Below are positions 34,853-47,595 of a DNA stretch of 64,000 nucleotides, piece by piece. The stretch is taken from positions 868,001 through 932,000 of the forward strand of contig OY752142.1 in the NCBI GenBank assembly GCA_963573315.1. The letters are read 5' to 3'. The translations under genes and the position numbers were made by a program. The stretch is from Entomortierella parvispora (Eukaryota; Mortierellomycota; Mortierellomycetes; Mortierellales; Mortierellaceae). Each line of letters starts with the position of its first letter. Within the stretch, counting starts at the first letter, position 1. The notes under the pieces are model-generated. The model ran no database searches, was not told the origin of the DNA, and saw only the letters and a list, made by a program, of their open reading frames with translations.

Positions 34853-36201
34853 ATGATACAGCCCCGGAGGTTCCACTCCAACTTTTTCTTCTTTATTCCC
34901 TTGACTCAAGGCGTAAGTGTGACCATGGTTGCCAATGCTCGGTGAAATGGTTCGTCCGTCAATTTTCTTTTGGGATCGTGCAAAGTCAAGCACGTTTCCA
35001 TACCACATTATTGCGTTAAGATTGCAATCACAAAAAACAATAATGCGCACTTGCGTTCATCCAGTTTGCCTTTGTTCTCTGCCTTCTCTGACCAAACAAA
35101 TACATGATGGCTATCCCTTTCCAACAGGTCCTTGTGATCATCGTCCTCGATTTTTGCAAGAACGCAGCCTTCTTTGGGAACGGCATCAAGAACTTGCCTT
35201 TGACGGTGACTACAACAACTGGAGATGGAGTCGTTGTCCACAGACCCAAAGACCCAGCTTACCTTTTAGCACAATATGTTTACACGATTTGGTTGATTCT
35301 GATGATGATCAAGGCTGTCATCGGATTTCGGGCGAATCTGAAGGTAAGGAAAAAAAAAAAAAAAGGAGCGGAGAAAGTCTGCGGCTCTGGGAAAAATTCA
35401 CACACGCGTCTTATATCTATCTGATGGTATTATATGTCCTTTTTCTCGGTAGTTCAACATCCGATGGATGGGGAGATACAACCTGCTTTTTGGGATCGAC
35501 ACGGTCTTTGAATTTTTCCATACGGTTCTAGGGATTATCTTCTCAGACATGAGTGCATTAAGCGACATGGAGGTTGTCCAGCGATACTGTGGCGGTTTTT
35601 CTATTGTAAGTTCTGTTTCATCGTAAAAGAAAAGTGCTTTATTCTGCTGGATTATGAAGTTCATCGCTCTTCTTTTGTCTACTAGTTGATCTTGCAGTTG
35701 TATGGCTTCTTTTGCACGTGGATACACTTCAAATGGGTCAGTGCGGAGATGCCTCATTTGTTCGAGTCCTCTTTTCCAGCAGAGTCTCTGTTGGGTTTAA
35801 TGTTTCCCAGAGCAGAGTTGTCTGCAAGGGCCAGTCCAGAGCCCGTTGAGATGCAAGCAACGGATAGGAGCGCAACAACGTCACAGGTGGGAGAAGTAGC
35901 AACTGAGACGACAGAAGCAACGGCAGTAACATCGACAGCAGAACAAGTCATGGCAACTGTGAACACAGAAACTGCGATGGTGCCCGAAGAGTCAACTTCA
36001 GCCTTACTTCAGCCCCCCTCGTCAATAAGATCATTGACGGCAATGTCAGATATCACACTCACTCCTCCAACATCGTACGGCAGCCGGTCGACGCCTCCCA
36101 CTTCGTTTGGGAATAGGACGACTGCTGATCGCAGTGTTCATAGTTCTACAACCAATCCGTCAACAGGAGAACAAATGATGGAGATTATCGTCGAGCGGTA
36201 G
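34853..36201 (+). CDS. Four-pass membrane protein, possibly Kei1-like
   Basis: Four exons: 34853-34912, 35128-35343, 35453-35605 and 35686-36201, all phase 0, 314 aa. Seen: N-terminal FFFFIPLTQGVLVIIVLDF, then three more hydrophobic segments (AYLLAQYVYTIWLILMMIKA; NLLFGIDTVFEFFHTVLGI; FSILILQLYGFFCTWIHF) in the first 190 residues, and a Ser/Thr-rich soluble tail. The F-x-P-L start and the spacing of the four helices recall Kei1 (DUF1753), the regulatory partner of inositol phosphorylceramide synthase in the Golgi. That match is from memory and weak. Otherwise a membrane protein of unknown function. Its stop lies only 63 bp from that of the convergent SET gene. Confidence 0.7.
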
Positions 36202-36264
36202 TCATGTCATCTGGACAGTCATTGACTCTGAATAAATGTATTTACGAGATGGATTTTTCACTCC

Positions 36265-36846
36265 TCAATACTCTGGGTCCCACGACCTGTAGGCATTCAC
36301 TAAGCCTTGACACTTTTCAGCGCCGCACTGGCACTCAAACGTCCACATTGGGTCCCATTTGTCGTCTTCTGTTCCTATGTTATAAATATAGCCAACTTCG
36401 TCCCCTTTTTTCAATGGTCGAATGGCCACCACCTCCTGTCGATCATTTACCGTCGCATTTGGACTACAGTGATGGTTAACGTGGATGGCCGGTGTCGATG
36501 CCAACAACCATTTCCATTGCCCATCCTGCAGAAAGTTCAAGACGACGGGCGTATCATCCGATCCCAGTTGACTATACTCGAGGACTTGGCCTTCAAACTT
36601 CTCCAAAACCGTGCCAACCGGGCAATCTTGAGTAGCCATTAAACCTTTGCCAAATGCGACGTCGATAGTGGTGGTAGGATAAGGCCTATCACGTTCCATC
36701 TCAGTGATGAGAGTCTTGCAGGGGAAGATGCGATTCTTGGCAGGGAGTTCCATATTTTCCTCAGAGTTTGGCACCCTTGTGTCAGTCTGAATTGGCTCAT
36801 AAAAGTCCGTCAGCGGCTGATGTTGATGTGGGGGATCGGTGATCAT
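36265..36846 (-). CDS. Small SET-domain protein
   Basis: One exon, 193 aa. Seen: the SET core GKGLMATQDCPVGTVLEKF, INHxCxPN-type motif VNHHCSPNATVN, later KKGDEVGYIYN, and a C-terminal CQCGAEKCQG post-SET zinc cluster. The family methylates lysines on histones or other proteins, using S-adenosylmethionine. It is short and has little besides the SET fold. The frame has an earlier ATG at 36915, but a TATAAAG box (36918-36924) stands only a few bases before it. Transcripts should start about 30 bp past the box, so I take the next ATG at 36846. Confidence 0.85.
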   Translation of the reverse strand: MITDPPHQHQPLTDFYEPIQTDTRVPNSEENMELPAKNRIFPCKTLITEMERDRPYPTTTIDVAFGKGLMATQDCPVGTVLEKFEGQVLEYSQLGSDDTPVVLNFLQDGQWKWLLASTPAIHVNHHCSPNATVNDRQEVVAIRPLKKGDEVGYIYNIGTEDDKWDPMWTFECQCGAEKCQGLVNAYRSWDPEY

Positions 36847-36917
36847 CTTGTAGAATATGTTGGAGATGTGCAGAGAGATGAGAAAAGATACTGGATGCGT
36901 GCGAAGCCTCTGCATCT

Positions 36918-36924
36918 TTATACA
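36918..36924 (-). promoter_or_regulatory. TATA box of SET-domain gene
   Basis: TATAAAG on the minus strand, 72 bp before the chosen ATG at 36846. Its position rules against the upstream ATG at 36915. Confidence 0.55.
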
Positions 36925-37350
36925 CTTTTTTCATGATTTCAGGGGAACTGGGAACTACTGCAGCTGGAGAATTGCCCCCCTGCAGCTATGACGTTATCTC
37001 CTGCCCCTGCAGCTATGTTATTTCCTCCTGTCTGGATCGTTGAAGCAGAATCTGTCATGTTGGCGCAATTCTAGGATGCAACCTTAGCAGCGAAACAGCG
37101 AGTCCGAATCCCACGCACGTCTGTTGGACGATACAGGAATCCGACGATGCGCAGAAAAAAAGGAAACTGGCAGTCACTTGGCGACTTGGTGGCGGTGGCT
37201 TGAGTTTGTTTGTATCCCTTGCTTTTTTTTCTTTTTTTTCTAGCTCGCCCAGTGTGGTGTTTCGTCCATTGCGCTGCTGAACTGAAAGGCATTCAAGAGA
37301 GTCAAAGTCCGTCCGCATTTGCTTTCTCTCCACCACATCACTATCCCCCC
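36925..37350. other. Divergent promoter region (SET gene / Utp22)
   Basis: Lies between divergent genes. Contains a direct repeat of CCCTGCAGCTATG(A/T)(C/T)(A)TT at about 36977-37020. No gene seen. Confidence 0.5.
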
Positions 37351-40300
37351 ATGGCACCATCAATCAAACGCAAGACCGCAGGTCCTGCGCCTGTCGTTGC
37401 CAAGAAGGTAACCTGCCCTCCAACCCTTTTTCCGTACCATTCATGGTCGTTGCCCTCCATGGACTTGTTGAAAACACGCACTGCGTTCCTCTCTTATGCA
37501 TTCACTGACCAACATCATTCCTTTTCCGCTGACAGTCTCGAAAAGTAGTGGAGCCTGAACCCGAGTCATCTGAGGAGTCCTTCGATGATATGATTGACGA
37601 GGACGATGAAGATGAAGACGAGGACGAGAGCGAAGAAGACGAGGGTGATTATATCGAAGGAGAAGAGATGGCCATGGATGACGACTCGGATGATGAGGAG
37701 GAGGAGATCGAGGAAGAGCAGGACGAGTTCATGGCTGCCGCCGAGTTTGATGCCTCTTCAAAGGCTCAGCGTTCCTCTGGTGTCAAAGGCTCAGCATTGT
37801 ACAAGGCCCCCACCAACGAGGAAATCCAGGGGTTGCAGGAGTCCTCGGATCTTTTCAAATCCAACATCTTCAAGCTTCAAATCGAGGAACTGTTGAAAGA
37901 GGTTCAAGTGGATTATAAGAAAGCACATCCCCTGGAGTCGGCTCTCCGAAAACTGAAGGAGATTTTTGACAAGACGCCAGCTCACAAGGAGCTTTCTGTA
38001 AGAACAAGAGGAAGTTGAAAGAAAAAAGAATGCTGTTAGGGGGCAACTAAGCATTCCGTGGCTAACCTCAATGCGCTCACTCTCTAGCTTGCCGCAATCA
38101 AGACCAACATGAAAAAGAAGTCTATTGTGATCCCCTTCCCTTCACCCGCACCAGCCTCAGATATCCAGTACACCTTCGGTTACGCCGCACCCTCCGCCAT
38201 GCATCTTGTCGGCAGTTTCCCATTGAAGACCGTTGCCAAGGCTCGTGAGAGCTGGAGCGTGGATGTTGCTGTTGAAATGCCCGAGGAGCTCTTCCAGGAG
38301 AAGGATCACATGAACTACCGTTACTTTTACAAGCGTGCGTACTATCTTGCCGTCTTGGCATCGGCCATTCACGACAAAAAGTCGGGCATGTCCAGCTCAA
38401 AGATCGAATTCAGCACATTGAACGGAGACCAGCGTAAGCCCATTTTAATTCTCCACCCCTCAGGAGATAAGAGCGAGACGGATTTCAAGAAGCTGCGCTG
38501 CACCATCAGGATCATTCCCTTCATTCCCTCTACCGTCTTCCCAGCACAGCGCCTGGCTCCTGGCCGCAACAACGTTCGTTCAGAGGCCGCTGAGCAATTG
38601 GCCACTCCCCAGTACAACACTGCTCTTCAACAGGATACCGCCTTCACCTCCCACCTCACATTTCTTTACCAACACAGCAAAAACTGCGCCGCTTTCAAGG
38701 ATGGCTGCATCTTGCTCAAGGTTTGGGCCGGTCAACGTGGTTTGATTCGTCGCACGAGTGAGGGATTCAACGGATTCATGCTGGAGATGTTGATGGCGTA
38801 CTTGTTGCAGAGCGGAGGAGCCAATGGAGGAAAGAAGCTTGCCAACGGATTCAGTTCATACCAGCTTGCCAAGGGAACCATCGATTATTTGGCTCAGCAC
38901 GACTTTACTGCCCAGCCCATCTTCATGGGTCAGGACAACACCTCTGCAGAGTTCTCCAGGGAGGCATTCGTGGCCAATTTCGATGTTGTCATGGTGGATC
39001 CTTCAGGAAGAATTAATTTGACTGGACACGTTTCCAAGGCTGCTTTGGACGAGGTTCAGCACGAGGCCCGTTTGGCATCAAAGTTCTTTTCAGAGTCAAG
39101 CGACGACAAGTTCGAGGCCATTTTCTTGAAGAGGGTCGATAACCCTATACTTCGTTTCGATAACGTGGTCAAGATCCATGTCCCCAAGGATTTGGAGAGT
39201 TTGAAGACCTACACCCTTGCCGTGTCTCTGGATTACCCCTCCCCTTTTATTCATTTTGCTCGCTCGATCGCTCCTCTGCTGAAGCGAGGTTTGACAGACA
39301 GAGTTCATTTGGTCGCCACTCGCTACGAACCTCTTGAGAACTGGGCTGTTTCAGCTACTGCTCCCGAATATGGAGATCATTCGGTCGTCACTGTTGGATT
39401 GCTATTGGATCATTCAGAGAGCTCGCGTCTTGTCGATATGGGCCCACCCGCCGATGATTTGGAGGCAGCTAAGGTCTTCCGCGCCCTTTGGGGAAAGAAA
39501 GCCGAACTTCGTCGATTCAAGGACGGCAGCATTCTCGAGAGTGCTGTCTGGGAGGCTCAAGGAACGGATGCTCGCCACTTAATTGTCGGACAGATGATCA
39601 GCCATTTGTTGAAGATTCACCTCTCAGTGCCTCAGGACTCCGTTCATTACTGGGCTGGTCAGTTGAACAAGTTTATCCAATACAACAGCAAGGTTGTTCC
39701 TGATCGTCTCTTTGACAACAAGACCGCTGCAGCAAACGGTTTCCAGTCGGTGGTCGCTGCCTTCGAGTCCTTGGCCAAGGTGGTCAAGACTGCCGAAGAT
39801 ATGCCCTTGTCGGTCACCCACATGTACTTTGCTTCTCCTGCCGCTCGTCTTTCATCCACATTTATTCCCCAGCCCCGTGATTTCTCTGCCAAAGCCACGA
39901 GCTTCCCCGATAGTGCCCAGTACGTCGAAGCTTTGGATGTGATCATCCAGTTCGAGTCCTCTCAAAAGTGGCCAGCCAACTTGAAGGCTATCCAGAGGAT
40001 GAAGACGGCTTTCTACCTCCGTTTGGCCGACAAGATCAAGTACAAGGGCATGCGCGCTACCGTTGTTGAGGAAACAGGAGAGGAGTCATTGGGATTGAAC
40101 GGATACATGGACGTTCGTGTCGCACCAGGATATGTCTTCCGCTGCAGAATTTCGCACGATGACGAAATTACTATCTGCGAGAATGTGATCTCGGACCGCA
40201 AATCGAGCCAAAGCTTGAAGGATCAGCACCAAAAGGCATTGGATCTTTACAACCGATACTTTGTCCAGGCGCCCATGCACACTTTCCAGGTGCACGCCCT

Positions 40301-41472
40301 TTGCCATAAGCATCCTTCTCTCTCACAGACGATCCGTTTGACTAAGCGGTGGGTCAGCGCTCATTGGTTGTCAGCATTCTTCAATGACGAAGCCCTGGAA
40401 CTTTTGGCTGCCTCCGTGTACGTAGATGCTGCTCCTTGGGCAGCCCCTGCTAGTGGATTCACAGGATTTGCCCGTGTCTTGAACTTGTTGTCATCCTGGG
40501 ACTGGAAGCACGAGCCCTTGGTGGTGGACTTGACTGGAGAAATGACTGCGAAGGAGAGAGAAGATATCCGACACAACTTTGCCAACACCAGGAAGAACAT
40601 GATCGCATCCAGCTCCAAGAGTTCGCCCCAGACAAAGACGACGGCGATTTCGAGTGATCACGCCAACATGTTTATTGCGACGAACAAAGATACCTTCTCC
40701 AAATGGTGGACATGGCAGTCGCCCTCGACCATGATTGTGGCTCGTTTGCGTGCTTTGGCCAAGACCAGCTTGGACCATTTGAACAAGACGACGTCCTCCT
40801 CAGCCACGACAAGTTCTTCGGCTTTGAACCCCCTGTTTATTACCCCTACTGTGCATTACGATATGGTGATCGACATGGATCCTGCGATGTGCCCAAGGTA
40901 CTCTCAGAACTTGACGGCGGAAGCACAATACTTCACGACCAAGGGCGACAAGTACAAGAACTTGCAGACCTTCCAGAAGAGTGTGTACGGAGACCAGATT
41001 TTGATTGACTTTGATCCCGCGGCCGAGTACCTGGCCGAGTTGCAACGGTCGTTTGGAGATATTGCCCTGTTCTTCCATGATAAGTATGGCGGTACTCAGA
41101 TTGGCGTTCTCTGGAACCCCATTGCGCTCAGTCCAAGAGCCTGGAAGGTCAACCTCGGATTCAACAGTAAACCTGCCGATGTTAACAAGAACGGTGACTT
41201 GGTAAGTATCTTGTCTCATCATTATTGCAAGTAGTGTACAGTGCAAGATTACCGATAGAGACCCCCCGTCCTGACTTTTTTTTTATATCGTGTTTGTGTT
41301 TGAATTTTCATAGGTCCAAGAGGAATCAAAGACCAAGAGTGGAAAGGGAGCGGCTCCCTCCAAGCTGGTTGTTCCCAACATCGAGGCCCTGATGGCCGAG
41401 ATTGAGCGGGTAGGCTATGGTCTTGTCCGATCCATTGAGGTGAACCGGGACCCTTCGGCTTCCATGCAATAA
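37351..41472 (+). CDS. UTP22: Nrap protein / U3 snoRNP protein Utp22
   Basis: Four exons: 37351-37407, 37536-37997, 38088-41201 and 41314-41472, all phase 0, 1263 aa. Seen: a Lys-rich start, a long acidic tract (EDDEDEDEDESEEDEGD, residues about 37-80), then a nucleotidyltransferase-fold region with IPFPSPAPASDIQYTFGYAAPS, FKDGCILLKVWAGQRGL, RRFKDGSILESAVWE, CHKHPSLSQTIRLTKRWVSAHWLS and a late DKYGGTQIGVLWNP. Order and length fit the Nrap family (NOL6 in animals, Utp22 in yeast, about 1237 aa). It works in the nucleolus as part of the UTP-C module of the small-subunit processome in 18S rRNA maturation; its NTase-like domains are thought to be inactive. Confidence 0.95.
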
Positions 41473-42445
41473 TTCCCAACTACCCAATGTTCAGTTCTTC
41501 AAAAGCATTTATCACTATTAAATCATCTACCCCCATTTTGCATTCAGTCATCTTTCTTTTCGTTTGAACTTTGGCATCGTTTTGCTAAAAAAGAGGTAGA
41601 GGGTGGAAAATCAAGGGAGTGGGGCAACTGGAAGGGACGACTCCAAGGAACAAGATCTCTGGGGTCTGGGTTCAGTGAATACAGTAATGCGGAGCGGCGA
41701 TCGTCTTCATCGGTTTGGGTTTGCACGATCACCCCGGGAAACACAAAAATAGGGCAAGTGGGGTATGGCGTGCGTGCCTGCGTCTGCTCACTCGATCGTG
41801 TCTGCCGTCATGTCCTCACCATGTGGCTCGAGCGAGGGATATGTGCCTCTGCTTCCTTCGTCTCCCCCTTTTTTGTCATTGAGTAGACAACGGCAGCAAA
41901 AGGGCCGCAGGGGCGATCCTCTCTCTATTCTCTTCTCTCTGCCTGTTGTCCACCGTCGTGCCCTTTGTCCGTCTGTGCCACTGACTGACCCTTGACCGGA
42001 TGACAACCCTGTGCCCCCTATTTTTGAATTTTTTTTTCTTCCTTCAGTCTGAGCTCTGCTTTCGTTTCTGCTCTTTTGTCCCTTTTGCTACTTTTTCGCC
42101 ACCTTCCCTCCACCTCCACCTGTCTTCTCCTTCGGTCGCCCTGGCACCTTCGAGGATCTCTTTTACATCCAATCCCCTCGTTGTTCTTCCGCCCCGCAGG
42201 CCTTGGGTTCATTTCTCTCTTCTCATATCTCGTGCATCGCACCAGTTCTTCCCCTCTCGCCGCCACAATCTGGATCCTGCACTTGATTCCAATCTCAACT
42301 TCGTCCTGAAATTCACTTGCAACGGTCTTTCCTCTCTCGCCTCCGCTTACATACACTCGCGTCAACCGTCCGCATCCCACAGCATCTACCCCATTACCAC
42401 CCGCGCCATCTGGAGGCGCGACTCTTTGGTCTCTTGTGAAGAACC
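41473..42445. other. Promoter region of TMEM184-family gene
   Basis: No gene seen. From about 41990 to 42330 the sequence is strongly pyrimidine-rich and likely holds the promoter and leader of the gene starting at 42446. Confidence 0.5.
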
Positions 42446-45400
42446 ATGTCCACCCCAGACAACGGGACAATCATTGAACCGAATGGATGTCCAGTCGAGA
42501 ACTTGCCAGAGGATCCAACACACCTATTCTCGGCCAATGGCTTGACATTGGACCTTCCTCGAGTCGGATGGATTGTCTCGGGAGTCTTGACTGTGATCTC
42601 AAGCATCATTTCGTTCGTGTTGATTTATCGTCATCTTCAGTACTACTACAAGGTGGGGCTACCTTTCCTTTTATCTTTGATTTATTTATACTACATCAAA
42701 TGGTCTAGAAACCAATACTGACTGAACCTTGAGCATTGCGTTTTCCCCCCATCTTAGCCCAATCAACAACGATACATTGTTCGGATGTTACTCATGGTCC
42801 CGATCTATGCCATCACGTCCTGGTTCTCCTTTGTCTATGTCCGGGAGGCGATCTATTACGACACGATCATCACTCTATATGAGGCCTTTGTGATCGCCTC
42901 ATTCTTGATTCTCTTGCTTCAGTACCTAGGGGATTCCTTAGAGGACCAGAAGCGGGTATTGCGAAAACACAAAAAGACAGAGCGATGGTTCTTTCCTCTT
43001 TGCTGTCTAAAGTACAATCCATCAAGACCTCATTTCTTACAGTATATGAAGTGGGGCATCTTGCAGTATGTACCGCTGAATGTCTTGGCGACGCTGTTGA
43101 CGATCGTGCTGCAGATCTCGGGCTCTTATTGCGAGAATAGCTGGAACCCAAAGTTTGGACATGTCTGGATCTTGATGGTCACTACTACCAGCGTCACTGT
43201 CGCCACGTACTTTTTGGTGAGTTTTGAGTGGGGCCACAGCAGTGGCAAGTCAAGGGAGGCCTCTTTTTTTTTATTTTTTTTTTATTTTTTTTTTTTTGGG
43301 CTGTTCAAGAAAGACATCCTGTCGTTCTCTTTCTTTCCCTTTTCCGATTCCAGTTTCTCATTCTTTCTCCTTCTTGTATACTCTCAGATCATGTTCTATT
43401 TCACAATCCGAGTGGATCTCAAGGACTACTCGCCCTTCTACAAGTTCTTGGCCGTCAAGTTGGTCATCTTTTTCTCATTCTGGCAATCCGTCTTGATCGA
43501 GGGACTCGTCTACTTTGGTAACAAAAAAGGAACAAATATATTTGCTAGAAAACAGAAAAAAAAGTAGGCGCATTTTCTCATAAGTGTTCACGCGTCTCTT
43601 TAGGGTACATCAAGGCAACAAAGTACTGGTCAACCAACGATATCTCGGTCGGGATCAACGCCGTGCTGATTGACGTGGAAATGGTCTTCTTTGCTCTGAT
43701 GCATCTCAAAGCCTTCAGTTACAAGCCCTATGTGCCGCTGATCCCTAACCCGGATCTTCCTCAGAATCAGCAGCCTTTCCTCCCGGACAATAGCAGTAAT
43801 GACCCTGATCACCTCAACAGCAGCAACAATCTATCTATGGCCACCATTCCTTCAGATCGACCCTCTTTTCCCACACCTGGAGGATATCATGGCAGGAATC
43901 AGTCCCAACAACAGCAACAACAGTTGCAAAAGCAAAGGCAGCTACAAATCAAGTCCAGTGGCAATTCTCTTTCAAAGACCAAACATGGTGCCGACCCCAA
44001 ATCCAACATCAAAAAGGGTAAAAATGGCAAGGAGGATGGACCACCAGAAAAGATTATGGACTTTTCTCAAAAGATGCCTATCTGGAAGGGGTTGCTGGAC
44101 TCTTTTAATCCTTTGGACACGATCCGTGAACTGGGTTATGGGATTCAATATCTGTACAAATGGTCAAGAGGCATCCCCGTGGACAAGGACAGTCGACGGT
44201 TACTGGATCTTGAGAAGGCTTTTGGCCGTCAGAGACCGGAAGTCCCCTACGTCCCGACCAAAGAGGATTTAGAGAAGGAAAAAAAGAAAAAGAGCAAGAA
44301 AAAGAAAGGAAAGGGCGAGGAGAGTGAAGACGATACGGACGTTGATAGCGATGGGAAGAGCAATAATGGCGACGGCGGCTTTGATGACAAGGACGGTGGC
44401 GTCAGCGGACAAGGCGCCGGCGGCAGTGGAGGAAGGGGCCGCAAAGGCAATAGAGATACGGATCGATTGAATGAAGGCTATGGATCTGGACCCGAGAATG
44501 AGAGAAATGGCGGTGGTGACGGTGGGCAACCTCGCTGGCGCATGGACTCGACCTACGACATGGGCTATGGACTTGGCTCAGGAGTAGGTGTCGCAACAAT
44601 ATCCCAGGCCGGAGGCCGTAGTCGCCCCTCGTATACGACAAACACCACCAGGAATCCAGGAACCTCTATGGCAGGATCAGGATCACAATCTTCCCAACCG
44701 ACCTCACCTGGAACCGGCAAGGGAGGAGCGACAACTCGAAAGCCCGTCAAGATTCCTCCGGGGATGACAATCGACAGCAATAAGGATAGCGTCAGGTATC
44801 TGAAAAAGAACGAGGCTTCCCATACGGAGCGCGCAACTTTGCCCGACATTCAATTAGAGCCTATCGAACGCAAGATCGCGCTGTCTGGATTGTACGAGGA
44901 CTTGCCTTTATCTTCGCCAACAGATGTCGCCTCGGTGTCTTCCTCCAGTTCACTCGATATTCCCATGCCCACATCGATCCGCCTCCATCAGCCTCCTCTC
45001 CAACACCAACATCGACAGAACCATCAACCCCTTTCACAGCAAAGACACGATCAATACCTTCAGCAGCAATCTCGTAATTACCAACCCCAGTATCGTCCCT
45101 CATACCAATTGCAACGACCTTATGACAGTATATCCAGGGATAATCGCCCCGGAGATCTTTCTCGTGGTGGTAGTGGAGGCGGACCATTCCCTTTACCGCA
45201 GCAAAAACAACAGCAACAGCTAGGGGATACGGAGATGCAGTCCCAACCTGCGCGATTCGAACATCGTGATCATGCTCTAGAACGGGCAGCTACGGCTGTT
45301 CCTGTTCCTACTCTCGAACAATCACGCCCTGTCATTCCTCTCGCTACTAGGACTCTCAACGTTGCCGGACTGACCCAGCTCGAAAACAAGAATTTTGTGA

Positions 45401-46842
45401 CCAAAGGCGATCCTCGTCTGCAAACAAAAGATCAGTCGGACGACGAATCCGAGGCCCTTGCTGCTGCAGCCGTCATACTGTCGTCTTCATCAGCCGCAGG
45501 AGGAATAAGTGGGCAGCAGCATGACCGCGTAGAGTCTACATCCACTATGACTTCAGGAATAGGAGAAGGAGCAAGAGGAGGGCCACGGATATCTTTCTAC
45601 CATCAAAAGGAAGCGAGTCATTCAGATCCAGAACTTTCCAATTATGGACATGACCATGAACACTATCTGGAACGGTTGAGATTCTTGGAGGAACAGGAAT
45701 ATCAATACCGGGAGAGAATTCAACAACAACAACCAGTGCCGGACTCAAGAGAGGAAGCGCTTTCGTCTCAGAGTAAAGAGGATGTAAAATCCTCGGACGG
45801 GCCGGTTCCAACCGCGACTGCGACTCTGCCAATTGATCCTATCATCGCAGAATATAGCCAGATCCAATACCGCCAGCAACAGCACGAACAGAAGCAACGG
45901 CAAGGGCAAGACGATCCACCCGCGCCACGTCATCAACAGCAACGTTACTTTATCGCCCGACCTGCTCCGCGTCGTCGAAACAGTCTAGATAGCTTGGACT
46001 CTGGAAGTAGTGATCCTCGTATGGACAGCACCGGTGCTCGAAGGTACTATGGTCGTGATCGCGAGCCCGGTTACAGTTCTCGGTATGGTCAGCCTCCACC
46101 GCGACAATTTCAACAGTATGACCGGCCAAGATATGAACCTCCAAGAGGTGCTAGTGGCGGACGTGATGGGTATTTGCCACAACAGGATCGTCGTTACCCG
46201 ATTGCCCTTCCTCAGCCAATACCTCCCGCCCAGTTATATCGATTCCAAGATCAGCAGCCCTTTCCAATAGACAGGGGTATGAGAGATCGGGGTCCTCTGA
46301 TCCAAAGTCGCGATCGTGGTGGCGGTCTCCCAAGAGACGATCTTAGATATTACAATTCTGGACCCTACGACGACCCTTATGAAGATCCACGCTATATTCC
46401 ACAACCAGCTTACTATATGGACGACGACCCTCGGTACAGATCCCATCCTCCACCAATAGATACTGACCGTCCTCGACGTCGCCCTAGACCAGATATTGGA
46501 CGCTACTATGACGATCAAGCCGAGGAAGAGGAATACTATCGTCAGCAGTATCGACAGCAGCCCCTACAAAGACCCGACAGTCCCGAGAATATGTTCCCCG
46601 CCTCACGATATGCAGCTCCGTTTGTACGCGATTACGAATTTCAACAACGAGAAGCCCGTCGTAGAAACACCCAGAGTCCTGCTCCTCCACTTTCTGCAGT
46701 TGCGGTGAATCCTAAAGGCAAGGGCATTGTGGATCGTGATATGCCCTTGTCACCCACTGCGACAGAGGGACCGTACGAGGAGGCCGTGGTATGGACGCGT
46801 CCCCCAGCTGCCCTCTCGGCCAACATAACGTCTTCCCAGTGA
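42446..46842 (+). CDS. TMEM184/OST-alpha family protein with long disordered tail
   Basis: Four exons: 42446-42652, 42758-43216, 43388-43517 and 43604-46842, 1344 aa. The first 300 residues have seven hydrophobic segments with the family phrases RYIVRMLLMVPIYAITSWFSFV, ITLYEAFVIASFLILLLQY, and WQSVLIEGL...INAVLIDVEMVFFALMHLKAF. This is the Solute_trans_a domain (Pfam PF03619; human TMEM184, plant LAZ1). Family members are plasma or vacuolar membrane proteins with poorly known function. The remaining 1040 residues are predicted disordered: Gln runs, a basic KKKKSKKKKGKG cluster, Gly/Ser stretches, then Arg/Tyr/Pro-rich repeats (YYDDQ, YRQQY, PYDDPYEDPRY). The tail is all one exon and far longer than in relatives I know. 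The exon 1 donor is GTGGGG, a weak site. Confidence 0.9.
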
Positions 46843-47595
46843 GGTCTGGATCTCTGTTTTTGTGTAGAGTCAGCGAAGACCTTTTGATCAGAATATACTA
46901 CTACAGACGTTTCCTTCATCTCACTGTCCTCTAAGCGCACATAGCCACGATTTTTTATTTATTAGTAATGGTTGAGTAAACGAAAGCCAAAGTTTTGAAG
47001 ACAAAAAAAAAAGAGACCCGGCTTCGCTTGGTACTGGAGAGGCGCACGAGGAAATCTTAAGACTTTCGTCCAAGGTTGTCTCTCGACCCCATTAGCGTTG
47101 ATGAGGGACAGTGCAGGACAGCAACAGCAGCAAAAAAAAAAAAAAAAAAGAGAGGCTCCAGCAGCGTGATGCTTGGAAGCGCAATCAACACGCAACACAA
47201 ACCTCGCCGCGGCGTGTGGGTTGGAACACGCCGGGCGCGTTCTCACTGACGCCCGAGCGTGTGGCTTGGAGCGCCCTGGCGTGTTGTCATTGACGCCCGA
47301 GCGTGTGGCTTGGGGCGCCTTGGCGTGTTCATCAAAGTTTTGCGCGTTGCAATCAATTCACAACCCAAACCTCGCCGCGGCGTGCCATTTTACTGCCGCA
47401 TCCTTATCACAGTATTTTTTTTCTTTTTACTTTTTTGTAGTTGTAGTTGTTTGGCACTATTCGACACTGTCCTGCCTCGCAGAGAGCACTCCTGTCTGAG
47501 AGAGCAAGAGCAGGAGGGGGGGTTTTCTTTTGCTGAAAAAAAATAAGTTGCAATAAAACCAGATTTCCTTGAAGAGGAAAAAAAAGGGATTTGTT
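46843..47595. other. Convergent 3' region with GC-rich repeats
   Basis: Lies between the TMEM184-family and PAT1 stops. Holds an A run near 47132-47149 and the repeat cluster of 47181-47384. No gene seen. Confidence 0.5.
47181..47384. repeat. GC-rich repeat cluster (44-bp direct repeat flanked by 36-bp copies)
   Basis: Two direct copies of a 44-bp unit (47248-47291 and 47292-47335, starting GACGCCCGAGCGTGTGGCTT) are flanked by two copies of a 36-bp unit containing AAACCTCGCCGCGGCGTG (47181-47216 and 47349-47384). Base content is much richer in GC than the surroundings. Confidence 0.85.
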
